Below, one piece after another: positions 17,690-25,844 of a stretch of 64,000 bases of DNA; within the stretch, counting starts at the first letter, position 1; the number at the start of each line of letters is the position of its first letter. The DNA comes from Roseiarcus sp963809245 (lineage in GTDB: Bacteria; Pseudomonadota; Alphaproteobacteria; Rhizobiales; Beijerinckiaceae): positions 496,001-560,000 of the forward strand of contig CAWEIU010000003.1 in the NCBI GenBank assembly GCA_963809245.1, given 5' to 3'. Made by a program: the position numbers and the translations under genes. Under the pieces are notes generated by a model, which saw nothing but the letters and a program-made list of their open reading frames with translations, ran no database searches and was not told the origin of the DNA.

Positions 17690-18097
17690 TCAGATGAACT
17701 GCGACATACCCGGAATCGCCGCCGAAATCTCGCCGACGACGTCGTCGCCGGCATGCTCGCGAGCGTAATCAAACACTTCCTTGCCGACGGCCTGGATCTG
17801 GCCCATGCCGAGGCCCAGTCCCATGAGATCGCCCCCGAGGGCCATCAGGCCGCCGCCGCCCATCGCGCCGGCGCCCGTCCCCATCAGTCCCTTGAGCATG
17901 CCGCTCATCCCCTCGCCGCCTGTAGAACTCACCGAGGCGACGATCGCGTTGAGCGCGGGAGCCTTGGCGAGCAAGGCGTCGACGGCGTCGTCGGGAGCCT
18001 CGCGTTTGATGAAATCGACCACCAGCGCGATGGCTTTGCGCGCAGTGTCGGCGTTCGTTTGAGCGGCCGCGGCGACGCGAGCGATCAAATTGTCCAT
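17690..18097 (-). CDS. DUF2267-like small protein
   Basis: A 135-residue protein with a helical N-terminal half (MDNLIARVAAAAQTNADTAR, then AIALVVDFIKREAP), a central glycine- and methionine-rich stretch (MLKGLMGTGAGAMGGGGLMA) and the conserved-looking tail GEISAAIPGMSQFI. This three-part layout is seen in small proteins of Hyphomicrobiales annotated as DUF2267-like; no function is established. The flexible Gly/Met centre is its most striking feature. ATG 18097 precedes MDNLIARV and has GGAG upstream. It lies just before the mutase operon in the same direction. Confidence 0.75.
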   Translation of the reverse strand: MDNLIARVAAAAQTNADTARKAIALVVDFIKREAPDDAVDALLAKAPALNAIVASVSSTGGEGMSGMLKGLMGTGAGAMGGGGLMALGGDLMGLGLGMGQIQAVGKEVFDYAREHAGDDVVGEISAAIPGMSQFI

Positions 18098-18579
18098 TTC
18101 CGGCTCCCTATCCGTATCTCCAGCGACTCCGCCGCGCCGCATCGGCGCCACGGCTTCGCACAGCAAAATCAGGCTCACGCTTCCTTATACGCCGAAGCGG
18201 GCGTGGGCGAAGTTGGAAAGTTGACGAAGCGGCCAGGCGCGGACCCGCATCGGCCCGTGCGGCGTCACGATTTTGCTGCGATGCAACCAAACAGCCATGA
18301 ATCTGTCACATTGGTCCATGGCCCGAATTAATTGCGGCGAAAGCGCGCAGGCTTGCGGACCCCGACAATTTTGCCAATTTTGCCCGGCAAAACCGGTCCG
18401 AATGAACAGATCTAAACAAATCACTAATATTTCCAGACAATAGCTATGCCACGGGTGCATGGCTGGTCGACGGCTTTTTCCCTACTCCTGCCTGCCCGAC
18501 TCCATTATGTTGCAGCGCACAGGACGAGTTGATCGCCTCACGGCGAACCCGCCCCCAGATCAAAAGAATGGAGGGTCAA
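18098..18579. other. Intergenic region, divergent promoters likely
   Basis: About 480 bp without a supported gene between two divergent small genes. The segment 18300-18480 is AT-richer than the surroundings, which suits promoter elements for the DUF1127 gene. I cannot name a specific box with confidence, and I found no RNA gene. Confidence 0.4.
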
Positions 18580-18738
18580 ATGACCTCGCTTAAGACCATC
18601 GCCGACAAACTCACCGCTTGGCGCCGTTATCGTGAAGCCGTGCGGGAGCTCTCGCAGTTGAGCGACCGCGAATTGGAAGACATCGGCATCCGCCGGGGCG
18701 ACATTCAGTTCGTCGTTCGCGGCGCCCTAGTGCACTGA
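18580..18738 (+). CDS. DUF1127 small protein
   Basis: A 52-residue protein with the complete DUF1127 pattern: W-R-R-Y-R-E-A-V-R-E-L-S-Q-L-S-D-R-E-L-E then D-I-G-I-R-R-G-D-I. Family members in alphaproteobacteria are small arginine-rich proteins, some of which bind RNA or other regulators and influence phosphate, C1-sRNA or stress responses. ATG 18580 follows GGAGGGTCAA; the open frame upstream is not needed. It is monocistronic and ends in a strong factor-independent terminator at 18801, typical of short, highly expressed transcripts. Confidence 0.93.
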   Translation: MTSLKTIADKLTAWRRYREAVRELSQLSDRELEDIGIRRGDIQFVVRGALVH

Positions 18739-18800
18739 TTGGGACGCGCCAGCTCCTCCCTCTGGCGCCCCCTTCGCGTCCGAGCATCGCTCGACGCAAA

Positions 18801-18836
18801 AACGCCCGCCGGTCCTCCCACGGCGGGCGTTTTTTA
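18801..18836 (+). terminator. Rho-independent terminator of the DUF1127 gene
   Basis: A ten-base stem, AACGCCCGCC... paired with ...GGCGGGCGTT, closes a short loop (GGTCCTCCCA region) and runs into TTTTTT. It is the clearest intrinsic terminator in the window, located 60 bp after the DUF1127 stop and 35 bp before trmFO. Confidence 0.9.
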
Positions 18837-18871
18837 TTTGACGGCGCGCGCCGCCTTTGTGACAAGCCGCC

Positions 18872-20284
18872 ATGCAACCCGTTCACGTCATTGGCGGCGG
18901 TCTTGCAGGCTGCGAGGCGGCCTGGCAGATCGCAAAATCCGGCGTTCCCGTCGTTCTCCATGAAATGCGCCCGCAACGCGGCACCGAGGCCCATCGCACG
19001 GGAGGGCTCGCCGAGCTTGTTTGCTCCAATTCCTTCCGCTCGGATGACGCTCAGAACAATGCGGTCGGCGTCATCCACCGCGAGATGCGCGCGCTCGATT
19101 CGCTCGTCATGCGCTCAGCCGACGCGAATCAGGTGCCCGCCGGCGGGGCGCTCGCGGTCGACCGTGACGGCTTCTCGGCCGCCGTCGAGGCGGCGATCAG
19201 CGCCGAACCCCTCATCCGCATCGAGCGCGAGGAGATCGGCGCCATTCCCCCGGACGACTGGGACAGCGTCATCATCGCGACCGGGCCGCTCACCTCCCCG
19301 GCGCTGGCTTCGGCGATCCGCTCGCTGACGGGCGAGGACGCGCTGGCCTTCTTCGACGCGATCGCGCCGATCGTGCACCGCGATTCGATCGACATGTCGA
19401 TCGCCTGGGCGCAGTCGCGCTACGACAAGGCGGGGCCCGGCGGCTCCGGCGCCGACTATCTCAACTGCCCGATGAGCCGCGAGCAATACGACGCCTTCGT
19501 CGACGCGCTGCTCGCGGCCGAGAAGACCGAGTTCCGCGAATTCGAGGGAACGCCCTATTTCGACGGCTGCCTGCCGATCGAGGTGATGGCGGAGCGAGGC
19601 CGCGAGACGCTCCGCTATGGGCCGATGAAGCCGGTCGGGCTGACCAACGCGCACAATCCCACCGTCAAGGCCTACGCCGTGGTGCAATTGCGCCAGGACA
19701 ACGCGCTCGGCACGCTGTTCAACATGGTCGGCTTCCAGACCAAGCTGAAATACGGCGAGCAGGCCCGCGTCCTCCGGCTCATCCCCGGCTTGGAGAGCGC
19801 CGAATTTGCGCGGCTTGGCGGATTGCATCGCAACACCTTCCTCAACTCCCCGCGGCTGCTCGATGCGCGCCTGCGGCTCAAAGCGGCGTCGCGACTGCGC
19901 TTCGCCGGCCAGATCACCGGCTGCGAGGGCTATGTCGAGAGCGCGGCGATCGGCCTCCTCGCCGGCCGTTTCGCGGCGGCCGAACGATTGGGCGCGGCGC
20001 TCGAGCCGCCGCCCGCCACCTCTGCGATGGGCGCGCTGCTCAACCACGTGACCGGCGGCCACATCGAGGCGATCGACGCCGGGCCGCGCTCGTTTCAGCC
20101 CATGAACGTCAATTTCGGATTGTTCCCGCCGATTGAGGAGCCGCGCGTCGACGAGACGGGCAAGCGCCTGCGCGGCCCGGAGCGTGGCGTGGCGCGCAAG
20201 CGCGCCTTGTCCGCCCGCGCCGAGGTCGATTTGGCGAAGTGGGCCGCGACGGCGGACGCCCTGACGCGCGCCGCAACCTACTAA
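18872..20284 (+). CDS. trmFO: Folate/FAD-dependent tRNA (uracil-54-C5)-methyltransferase
   Basis: A 470-residue flavoprotein of the GidA-like family. The N-terminal GGGLAGCEAAWQIAKSG binds FAD; H-E-M-R-P and LAELVCSNSFRSDD follow, and the C-terminal part holds GHIEAIDAGPRSFQPMNVN and F-G-L-F-P-P. It makes ribothymidine at tRNA position 54 with methylenetetrahydrofolate as carbon donor, instead of the SAM-dependent TrmA. Length and blocks match bona fide TrmFO. ATG 18872 follows a short AC-rich leader right after the DUF1127 terminator. Another folate-using enzyme in a window with fhs. Confidence 0.96.
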   Translation: MQPVHVIGGGLAGCEAAWQIAKSGVPVVLHEMRPQRGTEAHRTGGLAELVCSNSFRSDDAQNNAVGVIHREMRALDSLVMRSADANQVPAGGALAVDRDGFSAAVEAAISAEPLIRIEREEIGAIPPDDWDSVIIATGPLTSPALASAIRSLTGEDALAFFDAIAPIVHRDSIDMSIAWAQSRYDKAGPGGSGADYLNCPMSREQYDAFVDALLAAEKTEFREFEGTPYFDGCLPIEVMAERGRETLRYGPMKPVGLTNAHNPTVKAYAVVQLRQDNALGTLFNMVGFQTKLKYGEQARVLRLIPGLESAEFARLGGLHRNTFLNSPRLLDARLRLKAASRLRFAGQITGCEGYVESAAIGLLAGRFAAAERLGAALEPPPATSAMGALLNHVTGGHIEAIDAGPRSFQPMNVNFGLFPPIEEPRVDETGKRLRGPERGVARKRALSARAEVDLAKWAATADALTRAATY

Positions 20285-20352
20285 GGCGAATTGCGTTTTG
20301 GTGGAGTCTTTCCGCTGGCGTATTTCACGAATTCACCCAGGTGACGCCCCCT

Positions 20353-20439
20353 TGTCATGCCCGCGAAAGCGGGCATCCAGGTTTCAAACGACGAAAGCCT
20401 GGGGCGGTTGTCTGGATCCCCGCTTTCGCGGGGATGACA
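20353..20439. repeat. Palindromic intergenic repeat (GTCATGCCCGCGAAAGCGGG type)
   Basis: Inverted repeat with arms TGTCATGCCCGCGAAAGCGG and CCCCGCTTTCGCGGGGATGA, each itself a small hairpin, and with ATCCAG/CTGGAT just inside. It is a different family from the GTCATTGCGAG repeats. It lies between the convergent trmFO and squalene-synthase-like genes and could also work as a bidirectional terminator. Confidence 0.85.
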
Positions 20440-20473
20440 GCAGCGCTGCGTCAACCAAAAAGCAAAATGCTTT

Positions 20474-21358
20474 CTAAACTACCTGCCCCCGCCCTCCGCG
20501 CGCCCATAGCCACAGCGCCAATTGCCGCCGCCAGGCGGCGGGTTCGGCGAGCGGCGTGAAGGGCGAGGCCGAGGCGCGGCCAAGACGCTTGAGATCGAGC
20601 CGCGCGGCGCCCAGCGGGACGAAGGCCGGCGCGACAATCGGGGGTAAAGCGGCGATGCGCCGCTCCGCCACGGCGAGATGGTGCAGCGCGCGCCCGCGCA
20701 ATTGAGAAAAAACGGCGCTCATTCCCGGCGAGCCCTTGCGCTCGCGCAGATCCTCGCCCGAGACGCCGTTGGGTTGCAGCAGATCGTGCGGCGCATAGGC
20801 CGGCCCGCGTCCGCTCGCCCTGGGGAACGCAAGCAAGACCCGGGTCAATCCGACCGCGACGCCCGCCGCCTCGCTCGCCTCGTCCACGGCGAGGTCGCCC
20901 CCTTTGCCGAGGACCAGCGCCGCCATTTGGAACAGCGCCCCTTCGATCTGGCGGCAATAGGTCTCGAGCGCGGCCAGCGTCGGCATGTCGTCGTCGTAGA
21001 GGTCGAACGAGCGGGCGTGCAGCAGTTCGTCGAACGCCTGCCTCGGCAGCGCGAAACGATCGATCGTATCGAGCAGCGCAGCGGCGACGGGATGAGCGGC
21101 CGCCTCCCCTGCGCGCTCGCCGTTCAGCGCCTCGCGCCACCAGGCGAGCCGCATCTCGCCGGCGAGCGGCTCGCGCACCAGCGCGCTCACTCGCGCGGTC
21201 TCGACGTCGAACGCGGCGAGGGCGTGAAGATGCGGACGGGCGTCTTCGGGCGCGAACAGCGCGCTCAGCCAGCGCTCCCGGGCGCCCTCGCGCACAAGCT
21301 CGCCGCAGTGCTCATAGGCGCGCCGCAAGGGTTCGGCGCGCTCGCCGGCCTCGCTCAT
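20474..21358 (-). CDS. Squalene/phytoene synthase-fold protein (NDUFAF6-like)
   Basis: A 294-residue all-helical protein of the squalene/phytoene synthase superfamily. Blocks include LHALAAFDVETARVSALV, EMRLAWWREAL, D-L-Y-D-D-D-M-P-T and QIEGALFQMAAL. The first Asp-rich motif of true prenyl synthases (D-x-x-x-D) is incomplete, which resembles the divergent group containing mitochondrial NDUFAF6, needed for complex I assembly, rather than carotenoid or hopanoid enzymes. The start overlaps by four bases the stop of the Mth938-like gene, itself homologous to NDUFAF3. No other isoprenoid genes are nearby. True enzyme activity is therefore doubtful. Confidence 0.8.
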   Translation of the reverse strand: MSEAGERAEPLRRAYEHCGELVREGARERWLSALFAPEDARPHLHALAAFDVETARVSALVREPLAGEMRLAWWREALNGERAGEAAAHPVAAALLDTIDRFALPRQAFDELLHARSFDLYDDDMPTLAALETYCRQIEGALFQMAALVLGKGGDLAVDEASEAAGVAVGLTRVLLAFPRASGRGPAYAPHDLLQPNGVSGEDLRERKGSPGMSAVFSQLRGRALHHLAVAERRIAALPPIVAPAFVPLGAARLDLKRLGRASASPFTPLAEPAAWRRQLALWLWARGGRGQVV

Positions 21359-21756
21359 GGGGCGGCGATGAGCAGCGCCGCGACGCGGCGGTTCTCATCC
21401 ATCATCACGTTGTAGACCCGCGCGGCCGGGCCGGTCGCCATCGCCTCGAAGCGAAGGCCGGCGACGCGCAGGCGATCTTTGAACGCAGACGGCAGCGGCG
21501 CCATCCGCTCGCCCTGGCCGATCACCAGGAATTCCACCGAGCCGGGCTCCGCCGCCAGCTCCGCGAACAGAGGCGCGAGAATCGCCGGGACGAGATCGCG
21601 CGCATCGCCGATGTCGACGGCGCCGATCCCTTTCGGCGTCGCGAGAATGGAGCCGATATGCGACATGCCGGCGAAACGAAATCCGCCCGACCCATAAGCC
21701 TCGATCGCATGGCGACCGGGAACATAACGATCGAGTTTCGGACGCTCGGCGCTCAC
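21355..21756 (-). CDS. Mth938-like domain protein (NDUFAF3-like)
   Basis: A 133-residue Mth938-like (DUF498) domain. It opens with ERPKLDRYVPGRHAIEAYGS, then F-R-F-A-G-M-S-H-I-G-S-I-L, and ends V-Y-N-V-M-M-D-E-N-R-R-V-A-A-L-L-I-A. The human homologue NDUFAF3 is a complex I assembly factor. In alphaproteobacteria this gene habitually follows secF. Here it starts with GTG at 21756, overlapping the secF stop (21753), and its own stop overlaps the start of the next gene, so all three are translationally coupled. Biochemical function is not established. The open frame upstream of the GTG is a shadow of secF. Confidence 0.88.
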   Translation of the reverse strand: MSAERPKLDRYVPGRHAIEAYGSGGFRFAGMSHIGSILATPKGIGAVDIGDARDLVPAILAPLFAELAAEPGSVEFLVIGQGERMAPLPSAFKDRLRVAGLRFEAMATGPAARVYNVMMDENRRVAALLIAAP

Positions 21757-22703
21757 ACCTTCGCCTTGGCGGTCGCCGACGCCTCGCTCTCGGCCGACTT
21801 GTCGGTCGCCTCCGCCCGCACGCCGAGATAGATGAGCATCGGCGAACAGATGAAGATCGAGGAGTAGGTCGCGACGAAAATGCCCCAGATCATCGCCGCC
21901 GAGAACGAGCGGATGACATCGCCGCCGAGGAAGAACAGCGCCAGCAGCGCGAGGAACACCGTCGTCGCCGTCATGATGGTGCGCGGCAGCACCGCGTTGA
22001 CCGACATGTCCACGATCTCGGCCGTCGACAGGCGCTTGTACTTGCGCATCACCTCGCGGATGCGGTCGAGCACGACGACGGTCTCGTTGAGCGAATAGCC
22101 GACGATGGTCAGAATCGCCGCAATGGAGGTGAGGTTGAACTCCAACTGGGTGATGCTGAAGAAGCCCACCGTCAGCAGGAGGTCGTGCATCGTGCCGATG
22201 ATGGCGCCAACGGCGAACTGCCATTCGAAGCGGAACCAGAGATAGGCCAATACGCACAGGATCGCGACGACGACGCCGAGCGTGCCGCTCTGCACCAGTT
22301 CGCCGGAGACGCGCGGGCCGACGGCGTCCACGCTGCGGAATTCATAGGCGCCGCCGAAGGCTTGGCGCAGCTTGGCGATCGCAGTCTGCTCGCCGGTTTC
22401 GCCGCCCGACTGCACTTTGACGCGCAGCATCACGTCCGATTGGGCGCCGAGGCGCTGCGCTTCGACCGGGCCGAGGCCGAGGCTGTCGCCCTTAGCGCGG
22501 ATGTCGGCGAGATCGGCGACGCCGCTCTTGGCGCGCAGCTCGACTTGGGTGCCGCCCGCGAAGTCGATGCCGAAGTTCATGCCGACGGTGAAGAACATCA
22601 CCACCGCGACGATCGATAGACACGCCGAAAGCGGATAGCTCACGCGGCGGAGCCGCATGAAGCCGAATTTTGTGTTCTCCGGCGCGAGGCGCAGCAGTTT
22701 CAT
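21753..22703 (-). CDS. secF: Protein translocase subunit SecF
   Basis: A 316-residue inner-membrane protein with one N-terminal membrane segment (about 20-42), a periplasmic domain (about 45-135) and five more segments. Family blocks are seen: G-I-D-F-A-G-G-T-Q-V-E near residue 50, E-F-R-S-V-D-A-V-G-P-R-V-S-G-E-L and GYSLNETVVVLDRIREV. SecF works with SecD and YajC to pull secreted proteins across the membrane using the proton gradient. It follows secD with an 85-bp gap containing an imperfect CTTCTCC/GGGAGA palindrome, and overlaps the Mth938-like gene downstream. Confidence 0.96.
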   Translation of the reverse strand: MKLLRLAPENTKFGFMRLRRVSYPLSACLSIVAVVMFFTVGMNFGIDFAGGTQVELRAKSGVADLADIRAKGDSLGLGPVEAQRLGAQSDVMLRVKVQSGGETGEQTAIAKLRQAFGGAYEFRSVDAVGPRVSGELVQSGTLGVVVAILCVLAYLWFRFEWQFAVGAIIGTMHDLLLTVGFFSITQLEFNLTSIAAILTIVGYSLNETVVVLDRIREVMRKYKRLSTAEIVDMSVNAVLPRTIMTATTVFLALLALFFLGGDVIRSFSAAMIWGIFVATYSSIFICSPMLIYLGVRAEATDKSAESEASATAKAKV

Positions 22704-22788
22704 CGAATTCCTCCCCTTCTCCGCGATGCGGGAGAGGGCGTCGTCAATCGGCGGGCGAGCGCATATGCAGGCGCTCTATGTCGCAAGC

Positions 22789-24378
22789 TCATATCGGCAG
22801 CACGCTGGGGCGACGATTGCGGTACCACAGCGCGATCATCATGCGCGTCATCGTCACCGCGGTGATGACCGAGGTGAGGATGCCGAGGCCGAGCGAGATC
22901 GCAAAGCCGCGCACCGGCCCGGAGCCGAAGAGATAAAGGATCACGGCGGCGACGAACATCGTCACGTTCGAGTCGATGATCGTCGCGAAGGCGCGCTTGA
23001 AGCCGGCGTCGAGCGCAGAAATCACCGTGCGGCCGAGATGCGCCTCCTCGCGGATGCGCTCATAGATCAGCACGTTGGAGTCGACCGCCATGCCGATCGT
23101 GAACACGATGCCGGCGATGCCCGGCAAGGTCAGCGTCGCGCCGAGCAGCGCCATCGAGGCGAAGATGAAGAGGATATGCACGGCGAGCGCGATGTCGGCG
23201 AAGACGCCGAAGATGCCGTAGGTCGTCAGCATGTAGACGACGACGAGGATGCCGCCGACATAGGCCGCCCGCTTGCCGGCCTCGATCGAATCCTGCCCGA
23301 GGCCGGGCCCGACGGTGCGCTCCTCGACGACGGTCAGCTTGGCCGGCAGCGCGCCGGCCCGCAGCAGCACGGCGAGGTTGTCGGCCTGCTCCACGGTGAA
23401 GTTGCCGGTGATCTGGCCCGAGCCGCCGGTGATCGGCCCGAGGATGCGCGGCGCGGAGATCACCTTGCCGTCGAGCACGATCGCGAACAGCCGGCCGACG
23501 TTCTCCGACGTGACCTGCCCGAAGCGCTGGCCGCCGCGCAGATTGAAGCGGAAGTTGACGTCGGGCTCGCCGGTGCGGGAGTCGAAGCTCGGCTGCGCGT
23601 CGACGAGGTCCTCGCCCGCCACCATCACCTGCTTCTGCACGGGAATCATCCCGCCCTGCTGCTGGGGCAGCATCTCGACCTCGCTCGGCGGATCGCCGGG
23701 ATCGCCGACAAGGCGGAACTCCAGCTTCGCCGTGGCGCCAAGCAGCTCCTTGACCTTCGTCGTGTCCTGCAGGCCGGGCACTTCGATCAGGATGCGATCG
23801 GAGCCCTGTTGCTGAACATTGGTTTCTTTGGTGCCCGCGCCATTGAGACGGCGATTGAGCACCTCGATCGACTGCGTGACCGCGTGGCGGATCTTCTCGT
23901 TGATCGCGACGTCGGTGAGCTGAAGCTGAATCGCGCCGTCGCCGGTGTCGGAAATGTCGAGCGAACGGCCGGTCGCGCCCGTCAAAGCGCCGCCGACGGG
24001 CTGATTGAGCGATTGCAGAAGCGGCAGGGCGCGCGCCCGCTCGGCCGAATCGGCGATGCGGACAACGACGCCGCGGGGCTGCATGGCGATGCCGCCGGTA
24101 ATCGGAATCTTGCCCTCGCGCATCTTGGCGCGCACGTCGTCACGCAGGGTTTCGACCTGCGTCTTGATCACCGAGGGCGTGTCGACCTCCATCAGAATAT
24201 GGGCGCCGCCCTGGAGGTCGAGGCCGAGCGTGATCGGCCGGATCGGAATGAAGGAAGGAAGCCGGGCCTGGATTGCGGCGACGGTTGCGGGCGCGAGAAA
24301 GCTCGGAACGAGCACGAGGGCCGCGCAGAGCACCAGCGCAAAGATCGAGGCGACCTTCCAGGGAGCGAGACGGAACAT
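22789..24378 (-). CDS. secD: Protein translocase subunit SecD
   Basis: A 529-residue inner-membrane protein with a first membrane segment at about 8-28, a large periplasmic region, and five C-terminal segments. Characteristic blocks are TLGLDLQGGAHILMEVD, N-V-Q-Q-Q-G-S-D-R-I-L-I-E-V-P-G, and VFTIGMAVDSNVLIYERIRE. It makes the SecDF-YajC accessory complex of the Sec translocon. Order yajC-secD-secF with short gaps on the same strand marks an operon. Confidence 0.96.
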   Translation of the reverse strand: MFRLAPWKVASIFALVLCAALVLVPSFLAPATVAAIQARLPSFIPIRPITLGLDLQGGAHILMEVDTPSVIKTQVETLRDDVRAKMREGKIPITGGIAMQPRGVVVRIADSAERARALPLLQSLNQPVGGALTGATGRSLDISDTGDGAIQLQLTDVAINEKIRHAVTQSIEVLNRRLNGAGTKETNVQQQGSDRILIEVPGLQDTTKVKELLGATAKLEFRLVGDPGDPPSEVEMLPQQQGGMIPVQKQVMVAGEDLVDAQPSFDSRTGEPDVNFRFNLRGGQRFGQVTSENVGRLFAIVLDGKVISAPRILGPITGGSGQITGNFTVEQADNLAVLLRAGALPAKLTVVEERTVGPGLGQDSIEAGKRAAYVGGILVVVYMLTTYGIFGVFADIALAVHILFIFASMALLGATLTLPGIAGIVFTIGMAVDSNVLIYERIREEAHLGRTVISALDAGFKRAFATIIDSNVTMFVAAVILYLFGSGPVRGFAISLGLGILTSVITAVTMTRMMIALWYRNRRPSVLPI

Positions 24379-24420
24379 TGCGAGTTAAAACTCCGCGCGG
24401 GCGAGCGCTAGCGACGCCTT

Positions 24421-24813
24421 TTAGGGGTTGGAAGCGTCTTTCTTGGCCGGCGGGGTCTTGGACAAGTCCTTGCTGGGCGCGTCCTTCACCGGCTCGCCCT
24501 TCGAGCGCACGTCCGCGATGCCGGAGCGCGCGAGACGCACCCGCACGTTCGGCGCGATCTCGAGCTCGACTTCGTTTTCGTCGGTCGACTTGGTGACCTT
24601 GCCGATCAGGCCGCCGGTCGTCACCACGATGTCGCCGCGCCGCGCGCTCTGCACCAATTCGCGCTGGTCCTTGGCGCGCTTCTGTTGCGGGCGCAGGATC
24701 AGGAAATACATGATCGCGAAGATGACGACGAAGGGCGCAAACTGAATCAGCATGTCCGTCGACCCGATGGGCGACGCGCCGCTGGCTTGGGCGAAGGCTG
24801 GCGTAATGAACAA
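24421..24813 (-). CDS. yajC: Preprotein translocase subunit YajC
   Basis: A single-pass membrane protein of about 130 residues. The core reads LIQFAPFVVIFAIMYFLILR, P-Q-Q-K-R-A-K-D, then GDIVVTTGGLIGKV. The start is uncertain. TTG 24813 gives M-F-I-T-P-A-F-A-Q-A, the usual N-terminus in alphaproteobacteria, with GGAG nine bases upstream; ATG 24753 would shorten it by 20 residues. The C-terminal tail is a lysine- and proline-rich extension (SKDLSKTPPAKKDASNP). First gene of the yajC-secD-secF operon. Confidence 0.92.
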   Translation of the reverse strand: MFITPAFAQASGASPIGSTDMLIQFAPFVVIFAIMYFLILRPQQKRAKDQRELVQSARRGDIVVTTGGLIGKVTKSTDENEVELEIAPNVRVRLARSGIADVRSKGEPVKDAPSKDLSKTPPAKKDASNP

Positions 24814-25061
24814 GGGCGAAAGCTCCGGCGGCGCGCCGCTAGCGCGCCGAACGAGAAACGAAGAGGCGAGGCTTATATAACCGGCGCCGCTGCGAAAGCA
24901 AACGCGCGCAAATCCGGTGGAACCGCCCGTCGCGGGAGCCCCAGCGGACCCGGTCGGCCGCCGGGAACAGCGGGAATTTGGCGGGAAAGCGCGACTCGCG
25001 TAAGCTCTGGTCACCTAGAAAGCGCGCGGAGACCAGCTCCGCGCCACGAGGGGAGGCCCTG

Positions 25062-25790
25062 ATGAATAAGCAACTCGCGGAATTCATTGGCACGTTCGCG
25101 CTCGTGTTCTTCGGCTGCGGGGCCGCCGTGATCGGCGGCATGGGGTCCGGCAGCACCTCCATCAACCTGTTGGGCATTGCGAGCGCCTTCGGCCTCGCGA
25201 TCGTCGCGATGGCTTATGGAATCGGCCCTGTGTCGGGATGCCACGTCAATCCGGCGGTCAGCTTCGGCGTCTTCGTCGCCGGCCGCATGAGCGCGGCCGA
25301 GATGGTCGGCTATTGGGTGGCGCAGGTGCTCGGAGCGATCGTAGCCGCGGTCGTCCTCTATATCATTCTCTCCGGCAAAGCGTCGGGCTGGAACGGCAGC
25401 CTCGGACAGAACGGCTGGGGCGCCGGCTATCTCGGCGAATATTCCGCATATTCCGCCTTCGTCTTCGAGGCGGTGGCGACGTTCCTGTTCCTCGTTTGCA
25501 TTCTTGGCGTCACCCAGGCCGGCGCGCCATCCCATTTGGCCGGGCTGGCGATCGGCATGACCCTGATCGCGATCCACATCGTCGGGATCAACGTCACCGG
25601 CGTTTCCGTCAATCCCGCCCGTTCCATCGGCCCGGCGCTGATCGGCTGGGGCTCCGACGCCAAGGCTGTCACGCAGCTCTGGATGTTCGTCGTCGCGCCG
25701 CTCGTCGGCGCTGGCGTCGCCGGCCTGCTGTTCGCCCGAGGCGCGCTGACCGCGACGACGGCGCAACCGGAGGTCGTCAAGAGCGCCTGA
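25062..25790 (+). CDS. aqpZ: Aquaporin Z
   Basis: A 242-residue aquaporin with six membrane segments and both N-P-A loops (HVNPAVSFGVF at about 62-72; VSVNPARSIGPAL at about 183-195). The arginine after the second N-P-A and the length are those of the water-selective AqpZ type rather than glycerol facilitators. ATG 25062 lies behind GAGGGGAGG; the open frame further upstream is not aquaporin-like. It is divergent from the yajC operon and followed by the ABC-F gene after 54 bp. Confidence 0.95.
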   Translation: MNKQLAEFIGTFALVFFGCGAAVIGGMGSGSTSINLLGIASAFGLAIVAMAYGIGPVSGCHVNPAVSFGVFVAGRMSAAEMVGYWVAQVLGAIVAAVVLYIILSGKASGWNGSLGQNGWGAGYLGEYSAYSAFVFEAVATFLFLVCILGVTQAGAPSHLAGLAIGMTLIAIHIVGINVTGVSVNPARSIGPALIGWGSDAKAVTQLWMFVVAPLVGAGVAGLLFARGALTATTAQPEVVKSA

Positions 25791-25844
25791 CGGCCGGGAG
25801 CCCCGCCTCTTGCCTTGTGCGGCGCGCCACGCCAAAAGCGCGGC

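Noticed and set aside
15021..17768. 915-codon plus-strand open frame across the mutase genes
   Set aside because: Antisense shadow of the two methylmalonyl-CoA mutase genes, whose minus-strand motifs are unambiguous.
20353..20439. CRISPR-like repeat
   Set aside because: It is a single inverted repeat, not a series of direct repeats with spacers. No array or cas gene is seen in the window.
20474..21358. Carotenoid or hopanoid synthase
   Set aside because: The Asp-rich catalytic motif is incomplete, no isoprenoid genes are near, and it is coupled to an NDUFAF3-like gene; the assembly-factor-like group fits better.
22657..24411. 584-codon plus-strand frame opposite secD
   Set aside because: Antisense of secD; charged, low-complexity composition and no ribosome site.
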